A stretch of 64,000 nucleotides of DNA from a virus, in IMG/VR virus record IMGVR_UViG_3300031758_000027, positions 33,051 through 97,050 of that record. The stretch is one strand, 5' to 3'. The position numbers and the translations under genes were made by a program. Each line of letters opens with the position of its first letter. The stretch's first letter is position 1. Under the pieces are notes generated by a model that was not told the origin of the DNA, ran no database searches, and saw only the letters and a program-made list of their open reading frames with translations. This document shows, piece by piece, positions 33,893 through 42,798 of this stretch.

Positions 33893-36261
33893 GTAATATA
33901 TTTTATTCAAACGTTGATGCAAATTTACAAAAAGAATTAAATGCTCGAGGTAAAGCGGGTAAAGGCGATCGTAGTAATGCAGCATTAGATTTCATGTTGG
34001 GTAAGATAGCCAATGTTACAATTACGGCATATACTGGAAATTCTAGTAAAACTCCAAAAAAAGAACCATTTTCTGTTTTAGGTGGAACTACAACTCGTCA
34101 AGGAAGATTTTTACCTAATGGTTCTGCTTCTGGATCTGGGTTTATTGATGGATTTTTAACTCCATCGGAATATACAAAAACATCATTTATATTCGATTCA
34201 AAAGAAAATAAAGTAGCTCCAAAATCAACAAAATTTATAGATGATTCTAGAAGAACAGGACCATATATTACGCAAGTAGATGTTTCAATCGGTGATCATT
34301 CAATGGGATTACTAAACAAAGCAACTGTTGCTTTATCTATACCAAATGTATTTCGAGATCTAGAAGATGTTGAAGATACTTGGTTTCGTCCTGGTAGATT
34401 TGTTAGTATAGAAATAGAACATCCAAGATCTGCTATTATTACTGCAAATGATTATAACATAAATCAAGAAACAACTACAAACGGTTTATTAACAAGTGGA
34501 TCACTACCTAATGAAAAAGCATTACAAGAACGTTATAAAGATACTGGATGGGATTTAGATGATTTAAAGCAAGAAATACGACGAATGAATAAATTTCGTT
34601 TTGAAGGTTTAATAACATCATTCGATTTTTCATATACAGACGCCGGAACTATTGATGCTACTATAAGTTTAACAGGTACTAGCAATGTATTTACAGATAT
34701 ATCAATGTTTATGCCTCCTGCAACAAAACAAACCGATGTTAAAAAACAACAAACAGATATTGGCATTAATCCTAATTACAATACAGAAAAACTGCAAGAA
34801 CAATCTAACACAAAAGATGATTTACCACCAAAGAGTGAATTTTTCAATGATTTAGAAAGTATAATAAAATCATCTATATCAAAGTTTAATCCAGATAATG
34901 CAGGTTCAGGAATTATACGTTTTGAAAATTTAGCCGGCGAACAAGCAGTAACCGATCATTTTATATTATACGGCCAACCATATAGACCAGATTTAAATGA
35001 TGCAGCAATCAAAAATTTTTTAGAACAAGAAAAAACATCTAGATCATCATTAACAGGATCAGCTGCAGTAACACAATCATTGCAATTAGCAACTCGTATT
35101 TCAGAAAATGATCAATCAGAAACTAATGTATCATTTTATCATAGATATATAACATTAGGTTCATTAATTTCATTTACGAATCAATTTATTACTTCTAAAG
35201 TTTCTGGATCGGTTGAGTTTCCTAGAATATTATGTGATGATTTAACTGCATTTAGTAATTATTTGCCTAATTTAACATCATGCATTCCTAATGAAATTTT
35301 ATTTTTGCCAGCAGATCCGAATCAAGAAAATGGAATGAATCATTATGGTGATTTAGCATATTATGGAGATATTAAAACTGTCGATGGATCTACATGGCCA
35401 GGAGTGCACTCTCAAACAACAAATAATACGGATCCTGTTATTTATCCATCTAGAATTTTTATTAATATAGAATTCATACAAAAAGTATTAAATGATTTAT
35501 CTGCAACAAATACTAGAAACTTTACATTAAAAAATTTCTTAGCAACAATTTCTGCAAGAATTGCATATGCATCTGGAGACTCTATAGATCTAAAATTAAG
35601 AACAGATCCAGATTTTTTAAATAAAATGTATTTTTCTGATACTAAATATATTAAAACTTCAAAAACAGGTCAAGTTACGCGTGTAGAACCATATTCGGTA
35701 CCAATGCTAGCAAATCATCCTAATGGTACCGTAGTTCGAGAATTTCAATTTAAAGCACGATTACCAGAATCAGTTAAAAATTTATCTTATGTATTAAACA
35801 GTGGAAATGAAGTTACTGAAGAACAGATTGCTCCATATATGAATTTTATGTATAATTCTAAAGATGAAGTTGCTATAAATAAAGCTATATCAAAATATAA
35901 AAATAATCATGAAAATGTATTAAAAACATTGAGTGAGACTAGAAAAAACTTAAGTTTATCACCAAATGAACCAGAATTTATTGGTGCATTAAATCGAGCT
36001 TTAAAAAGTTATATAAAATTTCCAACTGATGATATAACAAAATCACAACAAATTACAGCTCCATTATTTCCATTTGAAGTTGAATTTACTATTGATGGTA
36101 TAAATGGATTGCGTTATGGAGATGTTTTAACATTTGATGGATTACCGTTGCGATATCGTGTACATACGGTGTTTAGTATAATTAGTATTACACATAATGT
36201 TACTACAGATGGGGATTGGACAACTAATGTTAGATGTATAATGAGGCCTAGTATAGAATAA
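33889..36261 (+). CDS. Probable baseplate hub protein (gp27/gpD-like), 790 aa
   Basis: Start overlaps the LysM gene. The N-terminal half has ITQVDVSIGDHSMGLLNKATVALSIPN near residues 120-146 and WFRPGRFVSIEIEHP near 161-175, typical of hub domains that form the baseplate ring fold. KFRFEGLITSFDFSYTDAGTIDATISLTG near 232-260 continues it. The C-terminus (GLRYGDVLTFDGLPLRYRVHTVFSIISITHN...DWTTNVRC) resembles the final strands of hub proteins. Polar insertions separate these. No lysozyme or needle domain is visible. T4 hub identity is inferred from order and these segments, not full alignment. Confidence 0.6.
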   Translation: MSNIFYSNVDANLQKELNARGKAGKGDRSNAALDFMLGKIANVTITAYTGNSSKTPKKEPFSVLGGTTTRQGRFLPNGSASGSGFIDGFLTPSEYTKTSFIFDSKENKVAPKSTKFIDDSRRTGPYITQVDVSIGDHSMGLLNKATVALSIPNVFRDLEDVEDTWFRPGRFVSIEIEHPRSAIITANDYNINQETTTNGLLTSGSLPNEKALQERYKDTGWDLDDLKQEIRRMNKFRFEGLITSFDFSYTDAGTIDATISLTGTSNVFTDISMFMPPATKQTDVKKQQTDIGINPNYNTEKLQEQSNTKDDLPPKSEFFNDLESIIKSSISKFNPDNAGSGIIRFENLAGEQAVTDHFILYGQPYRPDLNDAAIKNFLEQEKTSRSSLTGSAAVTQSLQLATRISENDQSETNVSFYHRYITLGSLISFTNQFITSKVSGSVEFPRILCDDLTAFSNYLPNLTSCIPNEILFLPADPNQENGMNHYGDLAYYGDIKTVDGSTWPGVHSQTTNNTDPVIYPSRIFINIEFIQKVLNDLSATNTRNFTLKNFLATISARIAYASGDSIDLKLRTDPDFLNKMYFSDTKYIKTSKTGQVTRVEPYSVPMLANHPNGTVVREFQFKARLPESVKNLSYVLNSGNEVTEEQIAPYMNFMYNSKDEVAINKAISKYKNNHENVLKTLSETRKNLSLSPNEPEFIGALNRALKSYIKFPTDDITKSQQITAPLFPFEVEFTIDGINGLRYGDVLTFDGLPLRYRVHTVFSIISITHNVTTDGDWTTNVRCIMRPSIE

Positions 36262-36263
36262 GT

Positions 36264-36875
36264 ATGAGAATCAAGTCGTATTATATGCCAGATGAAATTA
36301 CTACCAATTTACATACAAATGGTAAGGAGTGGCAAACTGAAGATGGAACAGAATATCGCGGAGCGTATCATAAATATATAACTAAAGAAGTATATACTGG
36401 TGCTACGTGGAATGCAAAAACATCTAAAAAATTAGTACCATATGTTGAAGATACTCGAGATACAACATATATCAAACTTAAAACTAGATTAAAAACTAAA
36501 TACATAACTCCGCAAGTAATACCACCAACCGTAACAGTGCAAGATAGATCTGCTGGATTTATAACTAGATATTTTATTAAAAAAGTTAATGAACAATTAA
36601 TCATAGAAGTAAATAAATTGCAATATGATGCTTGGAAATCTCAAGTTATAGATCCTAATGTATATCAAGCAATTGAAATCAAATGGAGCATTGCAGGAAA
36701 CATTGATGATACAAAATCATCACGCGGAATTAATGTACCTGGAGTTCAATCACAAAATTTAGCACAAATTCGTTTTGCAGAACAACAGATGCCAGGAATT
36801 GGTGCCGTACTAACAAATCCATTGCAATATTATACTGATACTGATTTTAAAACACCAGCAGATATTAATGCATAA
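36264..36875 (+). CDS. Unrecognised baseplate-region protein, 203 aa
   Basis: Starts two bases after the hub stop. The first half is rich in Y, T and K, with EYRGAYHKYITKEVYTGATWNAKTSKKLVPY, a pattern seen in small virion structural proteins. The second half has RSAGFITRYFIKKVNEQLIIEVNKLQYDAWK and a polar tail. There is no membrane segment or catalytic motif. It ends the structural block; a hairpin and promoter-like sequence follow before the polymerase gene. Baseplate or tail membership is positional. Confidence 0.72.
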   Translation: MRIKSYYMPDEITTNLHTNGKEWQTEDGTEYRGAYHKYITKEVYTGATWNAKTSKKLVPYVEDTRDTTYIKLKTRLKTKYITPQVIPPTVTVQDRSAGFITRYFIKKVNEQLIIEVNKLQYDAWKSQVIDPNVYQAIEIKWSIAGNIDDTKSSRGINVPGVQSQNLAQIRFAEQQMPGIGAVLTNPLQYYTDTDFKTPADINA

Positions 36876-36883
36876 ACTTGTTT

Positions 36884-36912
36884 ATATGAAATTTTTTTCA
36901 TATATTTAAAGT
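36884..36912 (+). promoter_or_regulatory. Hairpin and promoter-like sequence before the family A polymerase gene
   Basis: A perfect 8-base stem, ATATGAAA (36884-36891) with TTTCATAT (36896-36903), has a TTTT loop, directly followed by ATTTAAAG and the ATG at 36913. It could be a weak terminator or an mRNA element. The TTTCATATATT segment recurs at 61140. Confidence 0.4.
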
Positions 36913-38235
36913 ATGATACTGGATCACGCAGAAGAAATCGATGCATTGCTACAATGTATTGCTGATAAGCGTACGCTGATTGTTCCGGTACTGGCCAGTC
37001 CGATACTGCACCCCGTAACAAATACAGTTATTGCATTGTATGTATATACAGAAGATGATGTAGAGCGTCTAGTTCCATTTCGTCATACTGAACAACTAAG
37101 GGGCTTTCCAGAACATTTGTCCCGGTTTTTGCAATTGGAGAATATCTTTGTTCATGACAAAAAGACCTGGCTTCAAATCGGAGGAAATGGGGCTGTATGG
37201 GATATTAAAACATTGTGGTGGTATACTTACGGAGAAGCTTATGATGAATCTCATTATCCTACTGCAGCACATACATTTTATTGGCGGCGGCATTCTGCAT
37301 TGCCACACGTTAATAGCATAGTTCCTTTGCAACAACATTTAGCAATGTGTCAAAAAATTCGTCATTATGCCTGGCCTATGTGTATGAATGCAGAACTATC
37401 AGATTCATATCAAAGATTCAATGCAACATATCCAGACGTATTTGCTGCAATAGAAAGCAACGGATTACAAGTTACAGAAGATTTTAGAATGCCTGATCTA
37501 ATAACAGATGGATTTGTGTATTCACAATACAATTATCATACCGTAACGGGTCGACCTAGTAACGCATACAGAGGTTTTAATTTTGCGGCCATGAACAAAG
37601 AAGATGGTACTAGATCTGCATTTTGTAGTAGATTTCCTAACGGCGCACTTGTTGAAATGGATTTTGATTCATATCACGTTAGATTGATTGCACGGATAAT
37701 TGGATACAAGTTACCAACAACATCTATACATGATTATTTAGGACAATATTATTTCGGTGCATCAGAATTAACTGATGAACAACGCAATGAAAGCAAATCC
37801 ATAACATTTCGTTTGCTGTATGGAGGAATAGATTCAGAATTTTTAACTATTCCATTCTTTCGAGAAGTAAATGATTATGTATATAAACTATGGGCTAAAT
37901 GGAAGGCTTCGGGTTGCATTGAAACACCAATAACACGTAGAAAAATATGCAAAGATGTTGTGCAAAACATGACAGCAAATAAATTGTTTAATTACTATTT
38001 ACAAGCCGTTGAGACAGAAGTATCAGTGCAAAAATTAAAACGATTGCAAACATATTTACAAGACTTTGCAAGTTGCATAATTTTATATACATATGACTCA
38101 ATATTAATTGATGTAGAATATTCGGAAGCCACACGAATATTGCCGGAGATAAAACAGCTGTTAGAAGATGGAGATTTTCCGGTAAAAGTAAAAGTGGGCA
38201 ATATTTATGATAAAATGAAAACTATATCTTTATGA
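36913..38235 (+). CDS. Short family A (Pol I-like) DNA polymerase with degenerate exonuclease region
   Basis: A 440-residue protein. Residues 208-250 hold the family A pattern TVTGRPSN...NFAAMN...GTRSAF. Motif A is DFDSYHVRL (250-258), with His at the usual steric-gate Glu position. Motif B, R291-x3-K295-x3-F299-x3-YG (303-304), is perfect. Motif C is TYDSILID (393-400), keeping the catalytic Asp 395 but with Ser in place of Glu. The first 150 residues look like a decayed 3'-5' exonuclease: the DxE of Exo I is absent. It is additional to the family B polymerase at 51990-54497. Its stop overlaps the start of a nuclease-like gene (ATGA). Repair, fill-in or template-switching synthesis are possible roles. 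Confidence 0.85.
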   Translation: MILDHAEEIDALLQCIADKRTLIVPVLASPILHPVTNTVIALYVYTEDDVERLVPFRHTEQLRGFPEHLSRFLQLENIFVHDKKTWLQIGGNGAVWDIKTLWWYTYGEAYDESHYPTAAHTFYWRRHSALPHVNSIVPLQQHLAMCQKIRHYAWPMCMNAELSDSYQRFNATYPDVFAAIESNGLQVTEDFRMPDLITDGFVYSQYNYHTVTGRPSNAYRGFNFAAMNKEDGTRSAFCSRFPNGALVEMDFDSYHVRLIARIIGYKLPTTSIHDYLGQYYFGASELTDEQRNESKSITFRLLYGGIDSEFLTIPFFREVNDYVYKLWAKWKASGCIETPITRRKICKDVVQNMTANKLFNYYLQAVETEVSVQKLKRLQTYLQDFASCIILYTYDSILIDVEYSEATRILPEIKQLLEDGDFPVKVKVGNIYDKMKTISL

Positions 38236-39488
38236 CCATAGATTCAATACTAGTAGAATGGAGTTACAGATTACCGAAAGGTTATCCTACTAGACCTAAA
38301 GATTATGAAATGTTATATCATGTTATTTTGGAAATGACTGATTTAACGCCATTAGAAGCAAGAGTCGTAGTTAATAAAGCTCAAGGTATAATAACAGAGC
38401 AAGTAGAATTTTCTCAATTAAATTTATCTGATGATTTAACACAACAAATATTAGATCGCTACGAAGATTTGTCCCCGGAAGAAAAAATAGAATTTGATAA
38501 AAATTATCGTCAGCATACTATTGATTCATTTATGTCTACCGGTTATAAAGCATTTACTAAATTTTATGATATATTACCTACCGGCAAATCTGCTGCTGGA
38601 ATGGGTAAAGGTGAAATACAAATATTATTAGCAGTAAAAGATTCACAACCTGGTGGAACGGCATCTCATGATATTATTATGCCTGGCGGAGAATGGGAAG
38701 TTAAAGAAATTGGTAAGCTACCTAGATTAACTAAATCAGGTGAAATGGGTAAAGCTCCCGAAGGAAAAACTTTTCGACCAGCAAAAGCAGGAATGCCAAT
38801 TGATGGTGATTTATTAACATATACCACAAATTTTTTCAATGATATTATAAAACCATTAACTGCAATGGGAGATTCATTTGAAGAATTAAAAGATTTAGTA
38901 GATCCACATTCATGGAAACAACTAAATGATTTGATTCAAGTATTAGAAAAAATATTTGTTCCATTAATGGATAACGTTTCTAGCAATGAATTAAGTTATA
39001 AAAGCGGATGGTCACAACTATATAAAGGGTGGCAACTACTGCATGAAATTTTATGGAAATCTGATTTAGATACTGATATACGAGATACTCGTTTAACAAT
39101 AAAAACTGGAAATCAAACAATATCATATTGGATAACATCTGATGATTTTGATAAAATACAACGAGGTTCTGGCGATGAAACTGAAGTTTCTATTAAAATA
39201 GGTCAACAAATTAGTAATGAAACTAATAATGCTGCAATTTGGTTTAATAAATTAAAACATAATGATTTAGTACTAGATCCAAACATTATGATTAAATTAT
39301 TAAATACAACAAAAAATAAATTCTTTGAAGAAATTTTAGGACTTATTGCATATGATGTAAATAATCCTGGAATTCCAATTGTAACTATAGCATCAGAATG
39401 GTCAATTATAGGATTATCTCAAGGAATGTGGGTATTTGGATTAAAATCTGCATATCCTAAATATGAATTTATACAACTTCAATCTTAA
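38232..39488 (+). CDS. PD-(D/E)XK nuclease-like protein coupled to the polymerase gene
   Basis: A 418-residue protein whose ATG overlaps the polymerase stop. Near the N-terminal third is a plausible PD-(D/E)XK core: Glu128 in GKGEIQILL, Asp147 in SHDIIM, then Glu156-x-Lys158 in WEVKEIG, with correct spacing and hydrophobic strands. A helical middle (about 200-290) and a C-terminal alpha/beta region with YWITSDDFDKIQRG follow. I do not recognise a named family. The shared transcript and overlap suggest the nuclease and polymerase act on the same DNA. The motif is seen; nuclease activity is inferred. Confidence 0.65.
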   Translation: MTIDSILVEWSYRLPKGYPTRPKDYEMLYHVILEMTDLTPLEARVVVNKAQGIITEQVEFSQLNLSDDLTQQILDRYEDLSPEEKIEFDKNYRQHTIDSFMSTGYKAFTKFYDILPTGKSAAGMGKGEIQILLAVKDSQPGGTASHDIIMPGGEWEVKEIGKLPRLTKSGEMGKAPEGKTFRPAKAGMPIDGDLLTYTTNFFNDIIKPLTAMGDSFEELKDLVDPHSWKQLNDLIQVLEKIFVPLMDNVSSNELSYKSGWSQLYKGWQLLHEILWKSDLDTDIRDTRLTIKTGNQTISYWITSDDFDKIQRGSGDETEVSIKIGQQISNETNNAAIWFNKLKHNDLVLDPNIMIKLLNTTKNKFFEEILGLIAYDVNNPGIPIVTIASEWSIIGLSQGMWVFGLKSAYPKYEFIQLQS

Positions 39489-39497
39489 GGACATGAT

Positions 39498-39884
39498 TTG
39501 AAAACACAATTACTTTGCACATTTGCACATCGAGGCGATTTAAATATAATCACCGAATACATACAAACAAATTACGAAATTCCAGAACACCGAATATTTG
39601 TGTTTTCTAATGCCGACGTAACTGATAATTTATATTGCACTTACAATGCATTTGATTCCGGCCGCAGAGGGCAAAACACAATAAGTATACATCGCAAAAA
39701 AGAAACCAATACATTGTATACAGTTAATGCTCTTAATGAAGTGATACGTGCAGTAAATAATGGAGTTTTAGATAAAACATATCAATTGGATTGGTCTAGA
39801 TATCAAAATTCATTCATACTTACGGATGATGCTGGATATCGAATTATCAATTTAATGTTCTTTAAGAAAGTTACTTGGAGTTGA
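39498..39884 (+). CDS. Unrecognised protein, 128 aa
   Basis: Starts at TTG 39498, seven bases after AAGGA. No in-frame ATG is nearby. The protein is alpha/beta, opening MKTQLLCTFAHRGDLNIITEYIQTNYEIPEHRIFVFSNAD. The first strand, helix and second strand resemble a small Rossmann-like or nucleotide-binding fold, but no signature motif is present. It follows the polymerase/nuclease pair by nine bases and may belong to the same unit. Function unknown. Confidence 0.68.
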   Translation: MKTQLLCTFAHRGDLNIITEYIQTNYEIPEHRIFVFSNADVTDNLYCTYNAFDSGRRGQNTISIHRKKETNTLYTVNALNEVIRAVNNGVLDKTYQLDWSRYQNSFILTDDAGYRIINLMFFKKVTWS

Positions 39885-39898
39885 TATTTATATTATAT
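39885..39898 (+). promoter_or_regulatory. Candidate late promoter motif
   Basis: TATTTATATTATAT, preceded by TGA, lies immediately after the stop at 39884 and 13 bases before ATG 39906. Confidence 0.5.
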
Positions 39899-39905
39899 AA
39901 GGAAC

Positions 39906-40226
39906 ATGATGAAAAAATTAAAAGATTTATTAGCTGAAAATATGCATCGATTTGGTACTAAAAACATCAATGAGCTTGATACATATGTAGCCAATGCAAC
40001 TGGTCCATTAAATCAAAAAGAGATTGAAATATACGATCATATTTTAAATGCTTTAGAAACTTGTATACCAAATACTCCGGCAGATGTTATTGATGATTTT
40101 ACGGATGAATACAATAAAAATTTTTATTTAAAAGAATTCAAACAAATTATACAAACCATACAAAAACTTGCTGATCATATTGAACAAGATATGTCTAATC
40201 AGGATTCGCTGTACAGTGAATCTTGA
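39906..40226 (+). CDS. Small protein with LAENMxRFxTKN N-terminal tag, 106 aa
   Basis: Begins MMKKLKDLLAENMHRFGTKNINELD and continues as an acidic helical protein (EIEIYDHILNALETCI, FKQIIQTIQKLADHIEQD). The first 25 residues match the start of the next gene (LAENM-R-RF-TKN-NE), while the remainders are unrelated. This looks like a shared targeting or processing tag. It has a late promoter motif, so it is probably a virion or packaged protein. The family is not recognised. Confidence 0.72.
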   Translation: MMKKLKDLLAENMHRFGTKNINELDTYVANATGPLNQKEIEIYDHILNALETCIPNTPADVIDDFTDEYNKNFYLKEFKQIIQTIQKLADHIEQDMSNQDSLYSES

Positions 40227-40254
40227 ATCAAGCTAGATAATTAAAAATACTATT

Positions 40255-40755
40255 ATGATGAAAAAAAATATCTTAGCAGAAAATATGCGTAGATTCAAAA
40301 CTAAGAATCTTAACGAAGCTGATTTAAGTGATCTAGAAAATAAATTAGGATTTGACAGCGGAGCTAATCGAGATCCACGTACTGGTAACTTAATGGTAGA
40401 TCCTAAAAATTTAAAGATCATGATAAACAGAGCTGATTATGATACTAATATATCTGGTATCGTTAGCATGACATTTCAAGGTTCTCAATTAGCCGATAAA
40501 AATACATTCCAAGATATCATTGATGATATCAAACAAGATATTGAAAGTCAAAACGACCCAACCGGAGCATATGATCAAACTCGTTTAGTATCAGATATTG
40601 AATTTGATTGTGAATTGAAAGCCGGCTCGGATAAAATTAATTTTACAGCTGTATTTGAAGAAGATGGTGATTTGAAAAGTGTAGACATTCAAGATGAAGC
40701 TATTGCACAGAAATATGGTATAACTGTCGAAACAATATACGACTTTTTATTTTAA
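40255..40755 (+). CDS. Small protein with LAENMxRFxTKN N-terminal tag, 166 aa
   Basis: Begins MMKKNILAENMRRFKTKNLNEADL, the same tag as the upstream 106-residue protein. The rest is acidic and beta-rich, with SGIVSMTFQGSQLADKNTFQDIIDDI, IEFDCELKAGSDKINFTAVFEEDG and a C-terminal helix. There is no catalytic motif. The gene is 28 bases after its neighbour and probably co-transcribed. If the tag directs proteins into the prohead, this would be an injected or core protein. That is inference. Confidence 0.72.
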   Translation: MMKKNILAENMRRFKTKNLNEADLSDLENKLGFDSGANRDPRTGNLMVDPKNLKIMINRADYDTNISGIVSMTFQGSQLADKNTFQDIIDDIKQDIESQNDPTGAYDQTRLVSDIEFDCELKAGSDKINFTAVFEEDGDLKSVDIQDEAIAQKYGITVETIYDFLF

Positions 40756-40775
40756 AAAAAACTTAACTAATTATT

Positions 40776-40803
40776 TTGATTTAACGATTTAATTACTTAT
40801 ATT
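40776..40803 (+). promoter_or_regulatory. Possible sigma70-type promoter for gene 32
   Basis: TTGATT (40776-40781) and TATATT (40798-40803) are 16 bases apart, in the 95-base gap upstream of gp32. No late motif lies here, as expected for an early or middle replication gene. Confidence 0.42.
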
Positions 40804-40850
40804 GTAATTAATATTTTATATTTTATTAACCAATTAAAAGGAGTTAACTA

Positions 40851-41624
40851 ATGGCTTTAAATTTAGATGCTATTAAAGCAAAGCTGAATCAGTTGAACAA
40901 AGCTGATGACAAAAAACAAAATTTGTGGAAACCTGAAGCAGGTAAGACACGTATCCGCATTGTACCGTATGTACATCGCAAAGACAATCCATTTCTAGAA
41001 TTGTATTTTCATTACGACATTGGTAAAAAATCCATGTTGTCACCAATTACATTTGGAAATGCTGATCCAATCGTAGAGTTTTCAGACAAACTAAAAAAGA
41101 CTGGCGATAAAGATGAATGGATCATGGGTCGTAAAATCGAACCTAAAATGAGAACTTATGTTCCGGTTATTATTCGTGGTAAAGAAGCAGAAGGAGTTAA
41201 ATTCTGGGGTTTTGGAAAAACAATTTACACAGAACTTCTTTCAATTATTTCTGATCCTGATTATGGTGATATTACGGATTTGATGAATGGTCGTGATATT
41301 GATGTAGAATTTGTTCCCGCAGAAGGAGGAGCATATCCTAAGACTACGATTCGTGTTAAGCCAAATACACAACCAGCAACTGAAGACAAAGCAATTGCTG
41401 AAAAAATCATGAATCAACCAGAAATTACTGATTTATTTCCTGAGCCAACTTATGAAGAATTGGAATATGCATTGCAAGAATGGATGAATCCAGAAAATGC
41501 TGATTCTGATGTAGCTGCAGATGAAGAAGAAGTAAAAGCAGAACCAGCACCAGCAAAGGCATCAAAGCCAGTAGCAGGTAAAGTTGACGATGTTGCTTCA
41601 GCATTCAATGATCTTTTCAATTAA
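40851..41624 (+). CDS. 32: Single-stranded DNA-binding protein (gp32-like)
   Basis: Coats ssDNA during replication and recombination and contacts gp43, UvsX and gp41. The product is 257 residues (T4: 301). The N-terminal cooperativity region (LDAIKAKLNQLNK) is followed by the OB-fold core: WKPEAGKTRIRIVPY near 26-40, ELYFHYDIGKKSMLSPITFG and VKFWGFGKTIYTELLSII near 115-132. An acidic C-terminal tail is followed by a short basic patch and ASAFNDLFN. The Cys/His zinc site of T4 gp32 is missing: the protein has no cysteine in the core. A strong AAAAGGAG ribosome-binding site precedes the ATG. UvsX follows. Confidence 0.9.
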   Translation: MALNLDAIKAKLNQLNKADDKKQNLWKPEAGKTRIRIVPYVHRKDNPFLELYFHYDIGKKSMLSPITFGNADPIVEFSDKLKKTGDKDEWIMGRKIEPKMRTYVPVIIRGKEAEGVKFWGFGKTIYTELLSIISDPDYGDITDLMNGRDIDVEFVPAEGGAYPKTTIRVKPNTQPATEDKAIAEKIMNQPEITDLFPEPTYEELEYALQEWMNPENADSDVAADEEEVKAEPAPAKASKPVAGKVDDVASAFNDLFN

Positions 41625-41634
41625 GGAGTTATAG

Positions 41635-42798
41635 ATGGCAAAGAGTAAAAGCAAACTAGAACTGGAAGATTCGTTAGCAAATACATTAGCAGAAAGTATC
41701 AACAAGCAATTTAAAGGACAAGCTCTTAAAACAGCTTTCTTTCTAGAAGGCGATGCAGATTCACCAAGCAATGTATCAGAATGGATTTCATCTGGTTGCG
41801 ATATGCTCGATTTGGCAATTTCAAACCGACCGAACGGAGGATTCCCAGTAGGTCGGATAACTGAAGTTACCGGATTAGAAGCATCCGGAAAATCATTGCT
41901 TGTATCACACGTAGCTGCTGAAACACAAAAGAAAGGCGGGTTAGCAGTTTATATTGATACAGAAGCGGCATCAAGTGCTGAATTTATGTCGGCAATTGGA
42001 ATTGATTTAAAATCAATGCTTTATGTTCCATTGGAAACAGTTGAAGAAATATTCGAAACCATTGAAACAATTGTTGAACAAGTACGTAAGTCAGACAAAG
42101 ATCGTTTAGTTACAATCATTGTAGATTCAATAATGGGTGCATCAACAAAAATTGAAATGGCGGCTGAATATGACAAAGATGGTTATGCTACAAGTAAATC
42201 AATCATTCTATCCAAAGCAATGCGTAAAGTAACCAATTGGATTGCACGTGAGAGAATTTGTTTGATTATGACTAATCAGCTTCGTACCAAATTAGGTGTA
42301 TCATTTGGAGATGCATGGACTACATCGGGTGGTAAAGCAATTCCATTTCACGCATCGGTTAGATTGCGTCTTAAAAATACCGGAATGATCAAAGCAAAAA
42401 TTGATGGCGTTGATCAAGTAGTCGGAAGCAAGACAGAAGTGCAAGTTGTTAAGAATCGTATGGGACCACCACATCGCAAAATTAATTACGATATCTATTA
42501 TGATTCAGGTATTGATAATTACGGCGGTTGGTTGGAAACTATGAAGAAATATAGTTTAGTTAAACAATCTGGAGCACATTATACATTGGATGATGTTGAT
42601 ATTGAAACCGGAGAAACATTTGGCGAAATTAAATTTCAATCAAAGACTTTTGTTGAAAAGATAATTAATCAACTAGAAATAAAAAATCGATTGTATCAAA
42701 GAATTTGCGATGCTTACATTTTTAAATATCAAGCAGGTATTGATGGGGGTATTGACGATGTAATAATCGATGAATCAGTTATAGATGAAGAAGGCTAA
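41635..42798 (+). CDS. uvsX: UvsX / RecA-like recombinase
   Basis: Strand-exchange ATPase for recombination-dependent replication and repair. The product is 387 residues. Walker A is GLEASGKS near residues 79-86, and Walker B is VTIIVDSIMG near 160-168. The L2-like region TNQLRTKLGVSFGDAWTTSGGKAIPFHASVRLRL near 220-255 is typical of RecA/UvsX. The C-terminal 60 residues are acidic. AAGGAG lies upstream. The gene follows gp32 by ten bases, and its stop overlaps the start of rnh (TAATG), a coupling that keeps DNA-repair functions together. Confidence 0.93.
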   Translation: MAKSKSKLELEDSLANTLAESINKQFKGQALKTAFFLEGDADSPSNVSEWISSGCDMLDLAISNRPNGGFPVGRITEVTGLEASGKSLLVSHVAAETQKKGGLAVYIDTEAASSAEFMSAIGIDLKSMLYVPLETVEEIFETIETIVEQVRKSDKDRLVTIIVDSIMGASTKIEMAAEYDKDGYATSKSIILSKAMRKVTNWIARERICLIMTNQLRTKLGVSFGDAWTTSGGKAIPFHASVRLRLKNTGMIKAKIDGVDQVVGSKTEVQVVKNRMGPPHRKINYDIYYDSGIDNYGGWLETMKKYSLVKQSGAHYTLDDVDIETGETFGEIKFQSKTFVEKIINQLEIKNRLYQRICDAYIFKYQAGIDGGIDDVIIDESVIDEEG

